DNA of 64,000 nt from Sporocytophaga sp. GTDB lineage: Bacteria; Bacteroidota; Bacteroidia; Cytophagales; Cytophagaceae. Location: NCBI RefSeq assembly GCF_017745095.1, contig NZ_JAGHZZ010000005.1, positions 291,328-355,327 on the forward strand, read 5' to 3'. The notes under the pieces are model-generated. The model was not told where the DNA came from. It worked only from the letters and a program-made list of their open reading frames with translations, and made no database searches. A program made the position numbers and the translations under genes. Of the stretch, positions 45,014-53,388 are shown in pieces (positions within the stretch are counted from its first letter, which is position 1; each line of letters begins with the position of its first letter).

Positions 45014-45313
45014 ATGCCATTAGCTGCCAGAGCAGGAGATATGCATACTTGTCCCATGATGACGCCAGGTACTCCTCCTATACCACATGTAGGAGGTCCG
45101 ATAATGCCACCTGGGTGTATGACTGTTTTAATTGGTGGAATGCCGGCTGCCAGATTAGGAGACATGTGCACTTGTGTTGGGCCCCCTGATAGTATCGTAA
45201 AGGGGTCTGCTACTGTCTTAATTGGAGGTATGCCAGCAGCAAGAATGGGTGATACCACAGCACATGGCGGGTCTATAGTTTTAGGTTGTCCTACTGTAAT
45301 GATTGGAGGTTAA
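45014..45313 (+). CDS. eCIS PAAR-repeat spike tip (Pvc10-like)
   Basis: 99 residues with a classic PAAR fold: ARAGDMHTCPMMTP, then two near-identical units TVLIGGMPAARLGDMCTCVGP and TVLIGGMPAARMGDTTAHGG (written as their shared VLIGGMPAAR-GD core), and the final TVMIGG. His and Cys residues available for metal binding at the tip are conserved. It sharpens the VgrG-like spike. No C-terminal effector extension is present. The stop at 45311-45313 lies two bases before the next ATG, and GGAGG inside its last codons acts as ribosome binding site for gp25. Confidence 0.93.
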   Translation: MPLAARAGDMHTCPMMTPGTPPIPHVGGPIMPPGCMTVLIGGMPAARLGDMCTCVGPPDSIVKGSATVLIGGMPAARMGDTTAHGGSIVLGCPTVMIGG

Positions 45314-45314
45314 T

Positions 45315-45749
45315 ATGAAGCATAAAAAAACATTTTTAGGTGTCGGATGGAAGTTTCCTCCTACGTTTGACAAAACCTCTGGAAGTGTAATGTTGGTGTC
45401 AGAAGAAGAGGATATCAGAGAAAGTCTTTTTATTCTACTTTCCACCAAACCAGGCGAAAGAACAATGTTGCCAGAATATGGGTGTGATTTGAATAAGATG
45501 ATTTTCGAATCTATTGATAGCTCCCTGATTACTGAAATGAAAGGAATGATTGAAAACGCCATTCTTTATTTTGAGCCGAGAATTATACTTAATGAAATTG
45601 ATATCAGTCAGGATAAAACAAATGATGGATTATTGTTGATTGATGTACAGTATACCATTAGAAAAACAAATAAGAGAAGTAACATGGTATATCCATATTA
45701 TATTCTTGAAGGAAATGAAGCCCGCTTCAGGGCAGTGAATACTTTTTGA
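45315..45749 (+). CDS. eCIS baseplate wedge protein gp25-like (Pvc9-like)
   Basis: 144 residues of the T4 gp25 / GPW family: GSVMLVSEEEDIRESLFILLSTKPGERTMLPEYGCDLNKMIFE in pattern, with the hallmark PGER...PEYGCDL motif, then EPRIILNEIDI and LLLIDVQYTIR. It joins the sheath to the baseplate and starts sheath assembly. ATG 45315 is chosen because GGAGG lies six bases upstream and the PAAR stop is just before it; a TTG four codons earlier would overlap the PAAR gene. Confidence 0.92.
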   Translation: MKHKKTFLGVGWKFPPTFDKTSGSVMLVSEEEDIRESLFILLSTKPGERTMLPEYGCDLNKMIFESIDSSLITEMKGMIENAILYFEPRIILNEIDISQDKTNDGLLLIDVQYTIRKTNKRSNMVYPYYILEGNEARFRAVNTF

Positions 45750-45766
45750 TCTGACCAAACCAAAGC

Positions 45767-48700
45767 ATGGAAGGTAATAAATTTATAAGACTTACAAGTG
45801 CCGGTACATCACAGGAAAGCAGGGCGTTTCCTGCGTTGGATTTTAATTATGTGAAGATTGATGAGCGCTCGTTTGAAGATCTGTTGGTGTTTTCTTCAGG
45901 TTTTTCAAGGCTTATTAATTTTTATAATTTAAAAAATAAGGTAGAAGGTGATTGGTCCGAATTTTTGACGGACGAAACAGTGATTCTGGCTACCATTATA
46001 GATTCTAATCCATCTGGAATAGAAATTAACTTTAAGAATAATCTTAATAAAGCAATCCTTTTTAAAAGACCTGAGAAGAAGTTCTTTTACTTTAAAAAAT
46101 GCTTTAAAGAGGTCTTTGATCTCGCGCTTCGATTCCAAATCTGGTTAGGCAGGCTTAAAGCAGTTGAGGCTTTTTCTGGTGAGGAATTGAAAATCAGAAA
46201 TGAAATTTCAAGTGCTATTTCAAGTAAGTTGAACTTGTCTTTAAAAATTCTAGTTGAACAACAGCGTAATCTTAATAGCTTTTTAAGTCAAGATGAAACT
46301 ATGGTTTTTAATTACCATAGATTTGATGATTTATGGGGCATCAAAGATTCATTACAGGATGATGGCCTGAAAAAGGATATAAGTTCATTTAAAGAAAATA
46401 GTTTAGTAATTTCAGAACAACTTCAATTAAGCTTCCAGGCATTTTATGAAACTCTGTTATATCTTAAGATAAAGGCGCCAGATTATCTGCAGGAATCACT
46501 CAGAACAGATACTCATTATCCGGAGGTTTCTTTATTCCTGGCATTCTTAAAACTATTTCAACATGCTCAAGGTGAAATCAATAATATTTCAAAACGGCAT
46601 CTTGATTTTTATTATAATGTGGGTCTTCAGCAATCACCTAAAAATGCGATAAAAGATAAAGTTTACCTTTCCTTTAAAACATATGATACATCTGTCGTAG
46701 CACATGTTAAAAAAGGTACTGCATTCATTGGTAAAGAAGATGATAATGGCAAGGAAGTTTTATATACAGCAGATTATCCATTGCTGGTAAATAAGGCCAA
46801 AATAGAGCGTCTACGTTCAATTTTTATAGAGAAAAAAGCTTTGAATATAAGAGGGGTAGAGAAAGTATTATTCAAAAATATTCTTGCTGCAGACTCTGAC
46901 ATAAAAGCTTTAACTAGAAAAGCTGAAGATAATTTTCCCCGCAAATCATTTGCAACATTTGGTGAAAGCCAGGATGGAAAAGGAGAGCTGGAGAAAACAA
47001 TGGGAAATGCTAACATAGGTTTTGTCATTGCATCTCCTGTATTGTTTTTGAAAGAAGGGTATAGAGAAATTTCATTAAAGCTTCAGTTTCTTCCAGAAAA
47101 GTTTCAGGGATTGATTCAGAAGCTTGAAGACATTGCTCATGTTGAAAGAAGTACGGAAAGTGAAATTTTCATCAAAAGCTTTTTAGAAGCATTTCAGTTG
47201 GACATCACTGCTCCGGATGGTTGGTTCAGAGTCAGGAAATACGTGATTTCAAGAGAGGTTGATTCTTCTTCATTAGTCATAAGGTTTGATCTTGATGAAT
47301 CAGATCCTGCTATTGTTAAGTATAATTCAACTGTTCATAAGGGAATATTTTCATCTAAAGCTCCTCTGATAAAAATTGGCTTAAACAGTGAAACCTATAT
47401 TTATCCCTATTCGCTTCTTAAAGATCTTATACTTGAAGAAGTTGATATTAAAGTAAATGTAACGGGTGTAAAGGATCTTGTTTTATATAACAATATGGGG
47501 CAGCTAAGTCCTGATAATCCTTTTTACCCATTTGGGCCAATGCCAAACGTTGGTTCTTATCTGGTTGTAGGGAATAATGAGATTTTCAGGAAGAGCCTTG
47601 ACTCTTTGAATGTCAATATCGAGTGGTTTGATCTTCCTAGAAATAAAAGTGGATTTTTTGGACACTATGAAGATTACGGGATAAATATTGATAATACTTC
47701 TTTTGAAGCCAAAATTTCAATTCTGGAAAATGGAAGGTGGAGACCATCAGCTAAAGAACAACAGTCCTTTAAACTATTCAGATCTGAAGGTGATCCCATA
47801 GGGGAAATAATTAACGCAAAATCAGAACTGGATGAACAAACATTAATTCATTCTGTAGAAATAAACAGAATCAAACAATCTCCTGATTTTGCCGGAATAG
47901 AGTTAAATTCTCTTTACACCAGCACTTCACAGAGGGGATTTTTGAAAATTGAACTATCATCGCCGGAAACTGCGTTTGCTCATACAATTTATCCTGCTGT
48001 CCTTTCAGAAACAGCAATTAAAAATTCAAGATCAAGTCTGGTGCAGCTGGTAGAGAAGAAAATGGATAAGATGCCTAATCCTCCATATTCTCCTCAGATT
48101 AAATCTTTATCGCTTGATTATAGCTCTGCTTCTGTCATTTCTCTAAAAGATAGATCTAACAGGTCAGATGGAAATGATTTAAGAGGTGCAATTTACCATA
48201 TTCATCCTTTTGGTGAGGAGTTGGTATATCCTGATAATTCTTCTCAAGTGACTTATCTTTTGCCAGAGTATGCTCATGATGGATCATTATTAATCGGATT
48301 CTCCAATATCAATCCACCTCAATCAGTTTCAATGCTGTTTGAGATGTTTGATGAATTTACCATTTCTTCGGAGGAGGATCCTCCGGTTATAGAATGGAGC
48401 TATCTTGCAAACAACAAGTGGCATTTACTGAAGCCTTCAAAAATACTGAGAGATGATACAAGCAGTTTTATCAAAACTGGTATTATTCAAATCGATTTAC
48501 CTTATGAAATAAACAGGAATAACACTATTCTTGATTCTAATTTATTTTGGGTAAGGGCAAGTGCTCTTAATAATATTGAAGTAGCTTCAAAAACTATAAG
48601 TGTATATACTCAGGCTATTTCTGCTACACTTTCAGATTCTTATGATTTAGATGGCAATCATCTTAAAAAGCCATTGCCTGCATTCACAGTAAAAAGATCT

Positions 48701-49516
48701 GTGGAAAATATTGAAGGTGTGGAGTCGATCATTCAACCATTAGAGTCATATAATGGTTTGCCAAAAGAAGGTAATAAAGAGTTTTATACAAGAGTAGGAG
48801 AGCGCTTGAGACATAAATCCAGAGCCATCATGGCTTGGGATTATGAGAGAATTATTCTTGAGAAATTTCCATCAGTATATAAAGTTGCATGCTTGCCCAA
48901 TATGACAAGCAGTAATCTTGATGCGCCGGGAAGTGTACTGCTTGTGATTTCTCCATTTAAAAACAGTAATAATCTGGAAGGCAATGAGCCAATGGCTAGT
49001 AGTGAGTTGTTATACCAGATAAAAAATTACATAACGCAATTCGTTAGTCCATTTGTGAAATTAGAGATCAGAAATCCTAATTATGAAAGGATAAAAATTA
49101 TTTGCGGTGTTAAATTTACAGATGGATATAATTATGGCTTTTTCCTTCAAAAGCTGAATGAGGAGTTAAAAAAATACCTTAGCAAAAGCAATGAGGAAGG
49201 ATATTCAAGATTACATTTAGGTGGAAAAATCAATACCTCAGATATCCTAAGCTTTATGAGAACGCTGCCTTATGTAGACTTTATAACGAAGTTCTCGATG
49301 GTTCAGGCAGCACGTGATTTTGCCGGTAATTGGATACTGATTGACACTGCAAGAGATGGAGAAGCCAAATCCTTTTTGCAGGCTACAAAACCATGGTCAG
49401 TGCTTGTTCCTGCATTAGAACATCAGATTACAGTACTAAATGACAAATATGAAGAAAGGTCGCTTCAGGCTGGTATTGATTCTCTTGAGCTGGGTCATGA
49501 TTTCATTATAGAATAA
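45767..49516 (+). CDS. eCIS baseplate J-like wedge protein 1 (Pvc11-like)
   Basis: 1249 residues, the largest gene of the cluster. The region after about residue 290 (NAIKDKVYLSFKTYDTSVVAHVKKGTAFIGKEDDNGKEVLYTADYPL in pattern) and the C-terminal block (GLPKEGNKEFYTRVGERLRHKSRAIMAWDYERIILEKFPSVYKVACLPN in pattern) are typical of Pvc11/gp6-like baseplate J proteins. The C-terminus also has the PFVKLEIRNPNYERIKIICGVKF repeat. With the second J-type protein it forms the baseplate wedges around the hub. The first 280 residues are helical and rich in charged residues. No membrane segments. Confidence 0.88.
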   Translation: MEGNKFIRLTSAGTSQESRAFPALDFNYVKIDERSFEDLLVFSSGFSRLINFYNLKNKVEGDWSEFLTDETVILATIIDSNPSGIEINFKNNLNKAILFKRPEKKFFYFKKCFKEVFDLALRFQIWLGRLKAVEAFSGEELKIRNEISSAISSKLNLSLKILVEQQRNLNSFLSQDETMVFNYHRFDDLWGIKDSLQDDGLKKDISSFKENSLVISEQLQLSFQAFYETLLYLKIKAPDYLQESLRTDTHYPEVSLFLAFLKLFQHAQGEINNISKRHLDFYYNVGLQQSPKNAIKDKVYLSFKTYDTSVVAHVKKGTAFIGKEDDNGKEVLYTADYPLLVNKAKIERLRSIFIEKKALNIRGVEKVLFKNILAADSDIKALTRKAEDNFPRKSFATFGESQDGKGELEKTMGNANIGFVIASPVLFLKEGYREISLKLQFLPEKFQGLIQKLEDIAHVERSTESEIFIKSFLEAFQLDITAPDGWFRVRKYVISREVDSSSLVIRFDLDESDPAIVKYNSTVHKGIFSSKAPLIKIGLNSETYIYPYSLLKDLILEEVDIKVNVTGVKDLVLYNNMGQLSPDNPFYPFGPMPNVGSYLVVGNNEIFRKSLDSLNVNIEWFDLPRNKSGFFGHYEDYGINIDNTSFEAKISILENGRWRPSAKEQQSFKLFRSEGDPIGEIINAKSELDEQTLIHSVEINRIKQSPDFAGIELNSLYTSTSQRGFLKIELSSPETAFAHTIYPAVLSETAIKNSRSSLVQLVEKKMDKMPNPPYSPQIKSLSLDYSSASVISLKDRSNRSDGNDLRGAIYHIHPFGEELVYPDNSSQVTYLLPEYAHDGSLLIGFSNINPPQSVSMLFEMFDEFTISSEEDPPVIEWSYLANNKWHLLKPSKILRDDTSSFIKTGIIQIDLPYEINRNNTILDSNLFWVRASALNNIEVASKTISVYTQAISATLSDSYDLDGNHLKKPLPAFTVKRSVENIEGVESIIQPLESYNGLPKEGNKEFYTRVGERLRHKSRAIMAWDYERIILEKFPSVYKVACLPNMTSSNLDAPGSVLLVISPFKNSNNLEGNEPMASSELLYQIKNYITQFVSPFVKLEIRNPNYERIKIICGVKFTDGYNYGFFLQKLNEELKKYLSKSNEEGYSRLHLGGKINTSDILSFMRTLPYVDFITKFSMVQAARDFAGNWILIDTARDGEAKSFLQATKPWSVLVPALEHQITVLNDKYEERSLQAGIDSLELGHDFIIE

Positions 49517-49548
49517 ACACATTAAATTATTAAGGAATACATCATTTT

Positions 49549-50283
49549 ATGTCTTTACAAAATCGAAATTCTTTAAAAACCTTTTTCAAGAAAGGTCAAT
49601 TGCCTTCGGAGGGTAACTTCTTTGACCTTATTGATTCAATGATAAATAAAGTTGACGATGGGATGTCTAAGACGTTGGAAGACGGCTTAATGCTTTCTCC
49701 TATCGGCGGGTCAAAGAAATTGATCAGTTTTTATAAGAGTATTGAGGAAAAAAGTCCTGCCTGGGGACTTGAAATTGATCAGGGAAATGGAAATATTAAT
49801 TTCAATAACCATGTTGGAGACAGTGTATTGACATTGGCTAACACTGGTAAAGTTGGTATTAACAATCCTGCTCCGGAATTTGAACTGGATGTGAATGGCG
49901 CTATAGCCATGGCGGGAAGACAGGGAAATGCTTACAAAGGAAAAATTCTTGCTGACGGGAAATGGCATCCTGTGCTTACAGAATTGAACGGTTGTCATGC
50001 ACTCGAAATAGTTGCAGGTATCGGAAAAAAGAAAACGGGTAGATATGCGCTTATTCATGCTTTTGCATTGAGTGCTTTTGGAAAGTCAAAGAATAAGATA
50101 GATATCCGTCAGGCTTATTATGGAGTAAGAAGTAACAGAATTGAGTTACGCTGGACGGGTACAACTTATAATTTCAGTCTGGAAATGAGAACTCGTAATA
50201 CTTACGATGGAGAGTTTTATATTCAATATTTCATTTCCAAACTTTGGTTTGACCAGTTTATGGATAATAGTGTCGGAAAATAA
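49549..50283 (+). CDS. eCIS fibre-like / receptor-binding candidate
   Basis: 244 residues. The N-terminal segment (LKTFFKKGQLPSEGNFFDLIDSMINKVDD) is an attachment motif seen in baseplate-linked Bacteroidota CIS proteins. The centre contains VGINNPAPEFELDVNGAIAMAGRQGN in pattern, the GIN-P-x-LDVxG signature of trimeric tail fibres. The rest is a compact beta-rich head (ADGKWHPVLTELNGCHALEIVAG, ALIHAFALSAFGKSKN, RIELRWTGTTYNFSLEMRTRN). By position, between the two baseplate J genes, it likely corresponds to a short Pvc13-type fibre or a plug on the baseplate rim that recognises the target surface. It is much shorter than PVC or AFP fibres. Function is inferred. Confidence 0.65.
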   Translation: MSLQNRNSLKTFFKKGQLPSEGNFFDLIDSMINKVDDGMSKTLEDGLMLSPIGGSKKLISFYKSIEEKSPAWGLEIDQGNGNINFNNHVGDSVLTLANTGKVGINNPAPEFELDVNGAIAMAGRQGNAYKGKILADGKWHPVLTELNGCHALEIVAGIGKKKTGRYALIHAFALSAFGKSKNKIDIRQAYYGVRSNRIELRWTGTTYNFSLEMRTRNTYDGEFYIQYFISKLWFDQFMDNSVGK

Positions 50284-50295
50284 TTTATCTGCATC

Positions 50296-50517
50296 ATGAA
50301 ATTAGAGAACGAAAATACAGGGAATATCAATTTTTCAGTATCAATTGATGAAGCCAATAAAATATTCAAGGCATTGGGAAATCTACCTTTTGTTGAAGTC
50401 TATGAACTCATAGGTAAGCTCAATGAGCAGGCGAACTCTCAATTATCTAAAAAAAGAGGGAATTCGGAATCGCTCATTTCTGACGCTTCATTCGATATTG
50501 ACCAATTGCTAAAATAA
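50296..50517 (+). CDS. Small eCIS-linked protein of unknown function
   Basis: 73 residues: NINFSVSIDEANKIFKALGNLPFVEVYELIGKLNEQ in pattern, a short beta strand followed by two amphipathic helices, and a polar tail. It fits tightly (12 and 6 bases) between the fibre-like gene and the second baseplate J gene. I do not recognise a family. A chaperone for the fibre or a minor baseplate peptide are options. Confidence that it is a real gene comes from the tight packing and the composition. Confidence 0.6.
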   Translation: MKLENENTGNINFSVSIDEANKIFKALGNLPFVEVYELIGKLNEQANSQLSKKRGNSESLISDASFDIDQLLK

Positions 50518-50523
50518 CCGGTT

Positions 50524-53382
50524 ATGGAAAAACCTGCTTTTATTTCTTCTGAGAAGGAAACCAATCCTGGTCTGGATTATGGTTTGCTTAGAGCAGAAGG
50601 TGTTAATATAATTCAAAAACTAACGGGAGCTTTCTGGACAGACTATAATGAGCATGATCCCGGTGTTACTATTCTCGAACTGCTTTGCTATGCAATAACA
50701 GATCTTTCTTATCGCACTCAGTTTGATATACAGGATCATTTATACAACGATCCTGAAGACGATACTTTTTTAAAGGCTCATTCAATTCTTCCTTGTAATG
50801 CATTAACATTAAATGATTACAGGAAACTTATTTTTGATAAAGTATTTGAACTCAAAAATGTTTGGGTATTGCCGATTCTGGATGATGGCAGTTCTTTCCG
50901 CGGACTTTATAAAATTCTTATCGATATAGATCCGGCTATTAAGGCTGACGAGGACAGACTTGCTGTTTCTGAAAAGACCAGAAAGGTTTTCTGTGACAAT
51001 CGAAACATTTGCGAAGACCTTGAGCATATTAAAATTCTTGATCAAATTGATGTAGGTATATATGCAGATATCGAAGTAGATGGAATCAGAGACCTTGAAA
51101 GCATACTTGCATATATTTACTTTAAAGTAGATGAATATTTAAGTCCTGAGATAAGGTTTTACTCTTTAAGTGAATTGTTGCAGGAAGGGTTTACATTAAA
51201 TGAAATATTCAATGGACCTTTGTTGAAGCATGGTTTTATTAAAACTTCGGAATTACAACCTAAGTCGAATAAAATACTTATATCTGAGGTGATAAAATTT
51301 ATCATGCAGGTGCCAGGGGTTGTCAGTGTAAAGAATCTTCACCTTAAAGTTGGAGAAAAGATTTACGAAAATCAGATAGAGATAAGCGAAGATGAGCTTC
51401 CAAAGCTCTTGACTATGCTTACTGATGCTCGGGGAAATTCCAGCATTCAGTTTTTCAGAGGAGCAGTTAATTATACAACTATTGATTTTAACATAGTTAA
51501 AAGAAAGCTAAACGAACTTCAGTCTGCGAATAAAAGGGTTTATAGATTAAGCGAAGAAACTATCTCAATTCCATTAGGAAAAAAACTGAATGTCGAGCCT
51601 TATTTTTCTATTCAGAATCAGTTTCCTCTTGTTTATGGCATTGGGCAGTATGGATTGCCTAGTTCGGCAGATACTAAAAGAAAAGCTCAGGCAAAACAGC
51701 TAAAAGGTTTTCTTTTAATTTATGAACAAATACTTGCCAATTACCTGTCACAGCTGGCAAATGTTAAAAAGTTATTCTCATTAAAAGAAGATTTAAAGGA
51801 GACCTATTTTTATCAAACTCTTGATTCCGTGCCGGATGTAAAGCCATTACTTAAAGAAAGGAAACATGAGTTTATTGATGAAACCGATCTTCATTTTTCT
51901 ACTTCATTAAATTATTATCTGGGTTTACCTGAGCTTGTAAAAGTTAAAGACAACTATACAGACAGAAGAAACAGATTTCTTGATTACTTGCTAGCTATTC
52001 ACGGGGAATCGTATACACAATATTCCCTTTCTCAGTTTAATTATTATTTCAACGAAAGTGAATTTGAAAGACATCTTATTCAGAATAAGACCAGGCTTTT
52101 GAAATCACTACCAACTATTAATAAGAACAGAGCGAGAGGCTTCAACTATCTCGAGTCGAGTGTAGATACAGATAACATAACAGGGATGGAAGCTAAAATT
52201 TCCATTTTACTAGGACTTGGTGGTAGTCATTCTGATCAGGTATCTGAATATAAAGCACACTCTTTGGTGGATCATTACAGGAGTTTTGGAGCTAAATTAT
52301 TAAATGACGATGCGGATGATAGTGAAAAAGAATCCTGGTATAAAGAAGGTGTGTTTCCTAATGGTTTGAATGAAGAATATATAGAGGATTATTTCGATTT
52401 TATAGATACTGACGAAATTGTAATTACAGATTTTTCAGACAATAAAAGAAAATCACTTCTGTCTCAGACTTTACCTGTCAAAAGTAAATTGATTCCATCT
52501 GAATTTCTGAAGGAAGGTATTATTTTGAATAATTACAGGCTTGGACACTTCTCCAATGAAGGGGACGAAAGCTTTTATATAGCTTATAGAGGGGCCAATA
52601 AAAAATGGCAGAACATTGGAAACTTTGTTGATGAAAAAGATGCCATAGCTGCTGTTATGGAGCTTATTGCTCATGTGAAAAAGCTAAACATTCAAAGTGA
52701 AGGTCTTCATATAATTGAACATATCCTGTTAAGACCAGATTTGAAAGATCAGAATCACGGAGTATTGATTTATGACGAAAATAGAAAACCTGTTTTAAGA
52801 AGTGCAGAGCAGTATTCATTCAGAGAGAGGGATAATATTCTGAAAGATATCAAGAATCACTTGTATGAATTTGCCAACTATTCTGTAGAGACTACTGTTG
52901 ATAAGGACTTTGAAGTTCACTTTAAAACTCCGGACGACAAATACCATTTTGTAAGTATGGAAGCAGATATATCTGTGGAAGCTACTCACGAGAAAATGGA
53001 AAGGTTGTTCAGGTTTATCTCAGATCAGGAAGAAATTACTCCATTTGAGAGAAAGATTGGCTTATATATCAAAAATATTCATACAGACAGAATTATTCCG
53101 GAAGATTTCTTCAGCTATAGAGCGAGCATAATTTTGCCTAATTGGACTGCAAGATTCGGCAATAAGGAATTCAGGGCTATCATTGAAGATACCATCCATG
53201 AAAACAAGCCTGCAAATATTTCTTTCAACTGCTTCTGGCTTCATCCATCACAAATGCAGGAGTTCGAAACTGTTTATTATCTTTGGATGGAAGAACTTCG
53301 TCAAGAGAATCCGGATAAAGATCTACTTGATGAATACAGCAATCAGTTGAGCGAATTGCTGATGACTTATAAAAATGAGTAA
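50524..53382 (+). CDS. eCIS baseplate J-like wedge protein 2 (Pvc12-like)
   Basis: 952 residues. The N-terminus has the Pvc12/gp6 hallmark FWTDYNEHDPGVTILELLCYAITDLSYRT in pattern, that is (W/Y)TDYNxHDPGxTxLE. Further sections are GFLLIYEQILANYLSQLANVKKLFS, YTDRRNRFLDYLLAIHGE and GLHIIEHILLRP, which recur in CIS baseplate proteins. The C-terminus (FRFISDQEEITPFE, IILPNWTARFGNKEFR, FWLHPSQMQEFETVYYLWMEEL) matches the usual end of this class. It pairs with the 1249-residue protein to build the wedge ring. Confidence 0.88.
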   Translation: MEKPAFISSEKETNPGLDYGLLRAEGVNIIQKLTGAFWTDYNEHDPGVTILELLCYAITDLSYRTQFDIQDHLYNDPEDDTFLKAHSILPCNALTLNDYRKLIFDKVFELKNVWVLPILDDGSSFRGLYKILIDIDPAIKADEDRLAVSEKTRKVFCDNRNICEDLEHIKILDQIDVGIYADIEVDGIRDLESILAYIYFKVDEYLSPEIRFYSLSELLQEGFTLNEIFNGPLLKHGFIKTSELQPKSNKILISEVIKFIMQVPGVVSVKNLHLKVGEKIYENQIEISEDELPKLLTMLTDARGNSSIQFFRGAVNYTTIDFNIVKRKLNELQSANKRVYRLSEETISIPLGKKLNVEPYFSIQNQFPLVYGIGQYGLPSSADTKRKAQAKQLKGFLLIYEQILANYLSQLANVKKLFSLKEDLKETYFYQTLDSVPDVKPLLKERKHEFIDETDLHFSTSLNYYLGLPELVKVKDNYTDRRNRFLDYLLAIHGESYTQYSLSQFNYYFNESEFERHLIQNKTRLLKSLPTINKNRARGFNYLESSVDTDNITGMEAKISILLGLGGSHSDQVSEYKAHSLVDHYRSFGAKLLNDDADDSEKESWYKEGVFPNGLNEEYIEDYFDFIDTDEIVITDFSDNKRKSLLSQTLPVKSKLIPSEFLKEGIILNNYRLGHFSNEGDESFYIAYRGANKKWQNIGNFVDEKDAIAAVMELIAHVKKLNIQSEGLHIIEHILLRPDLKDQNHGVLIYDENRKPVLRSAEQYSFRERDNILKDIKNHLYEFANYSVETTVDKDFEVHFKTPDDKYHFVSMEADISVEATHEKMERLFRFISDQEEITPFERKIGLYIKNIHTDRIIPEDFFSYRASIILPNWTARFGNKEFRAIIEDTIHENKPANISFNCFWLHPSQMQEFETVYYLWMEELRQENPDKDLLDEYSNQLSELLMTYKNE

Positions 53383-53388
53383 AGCGTA

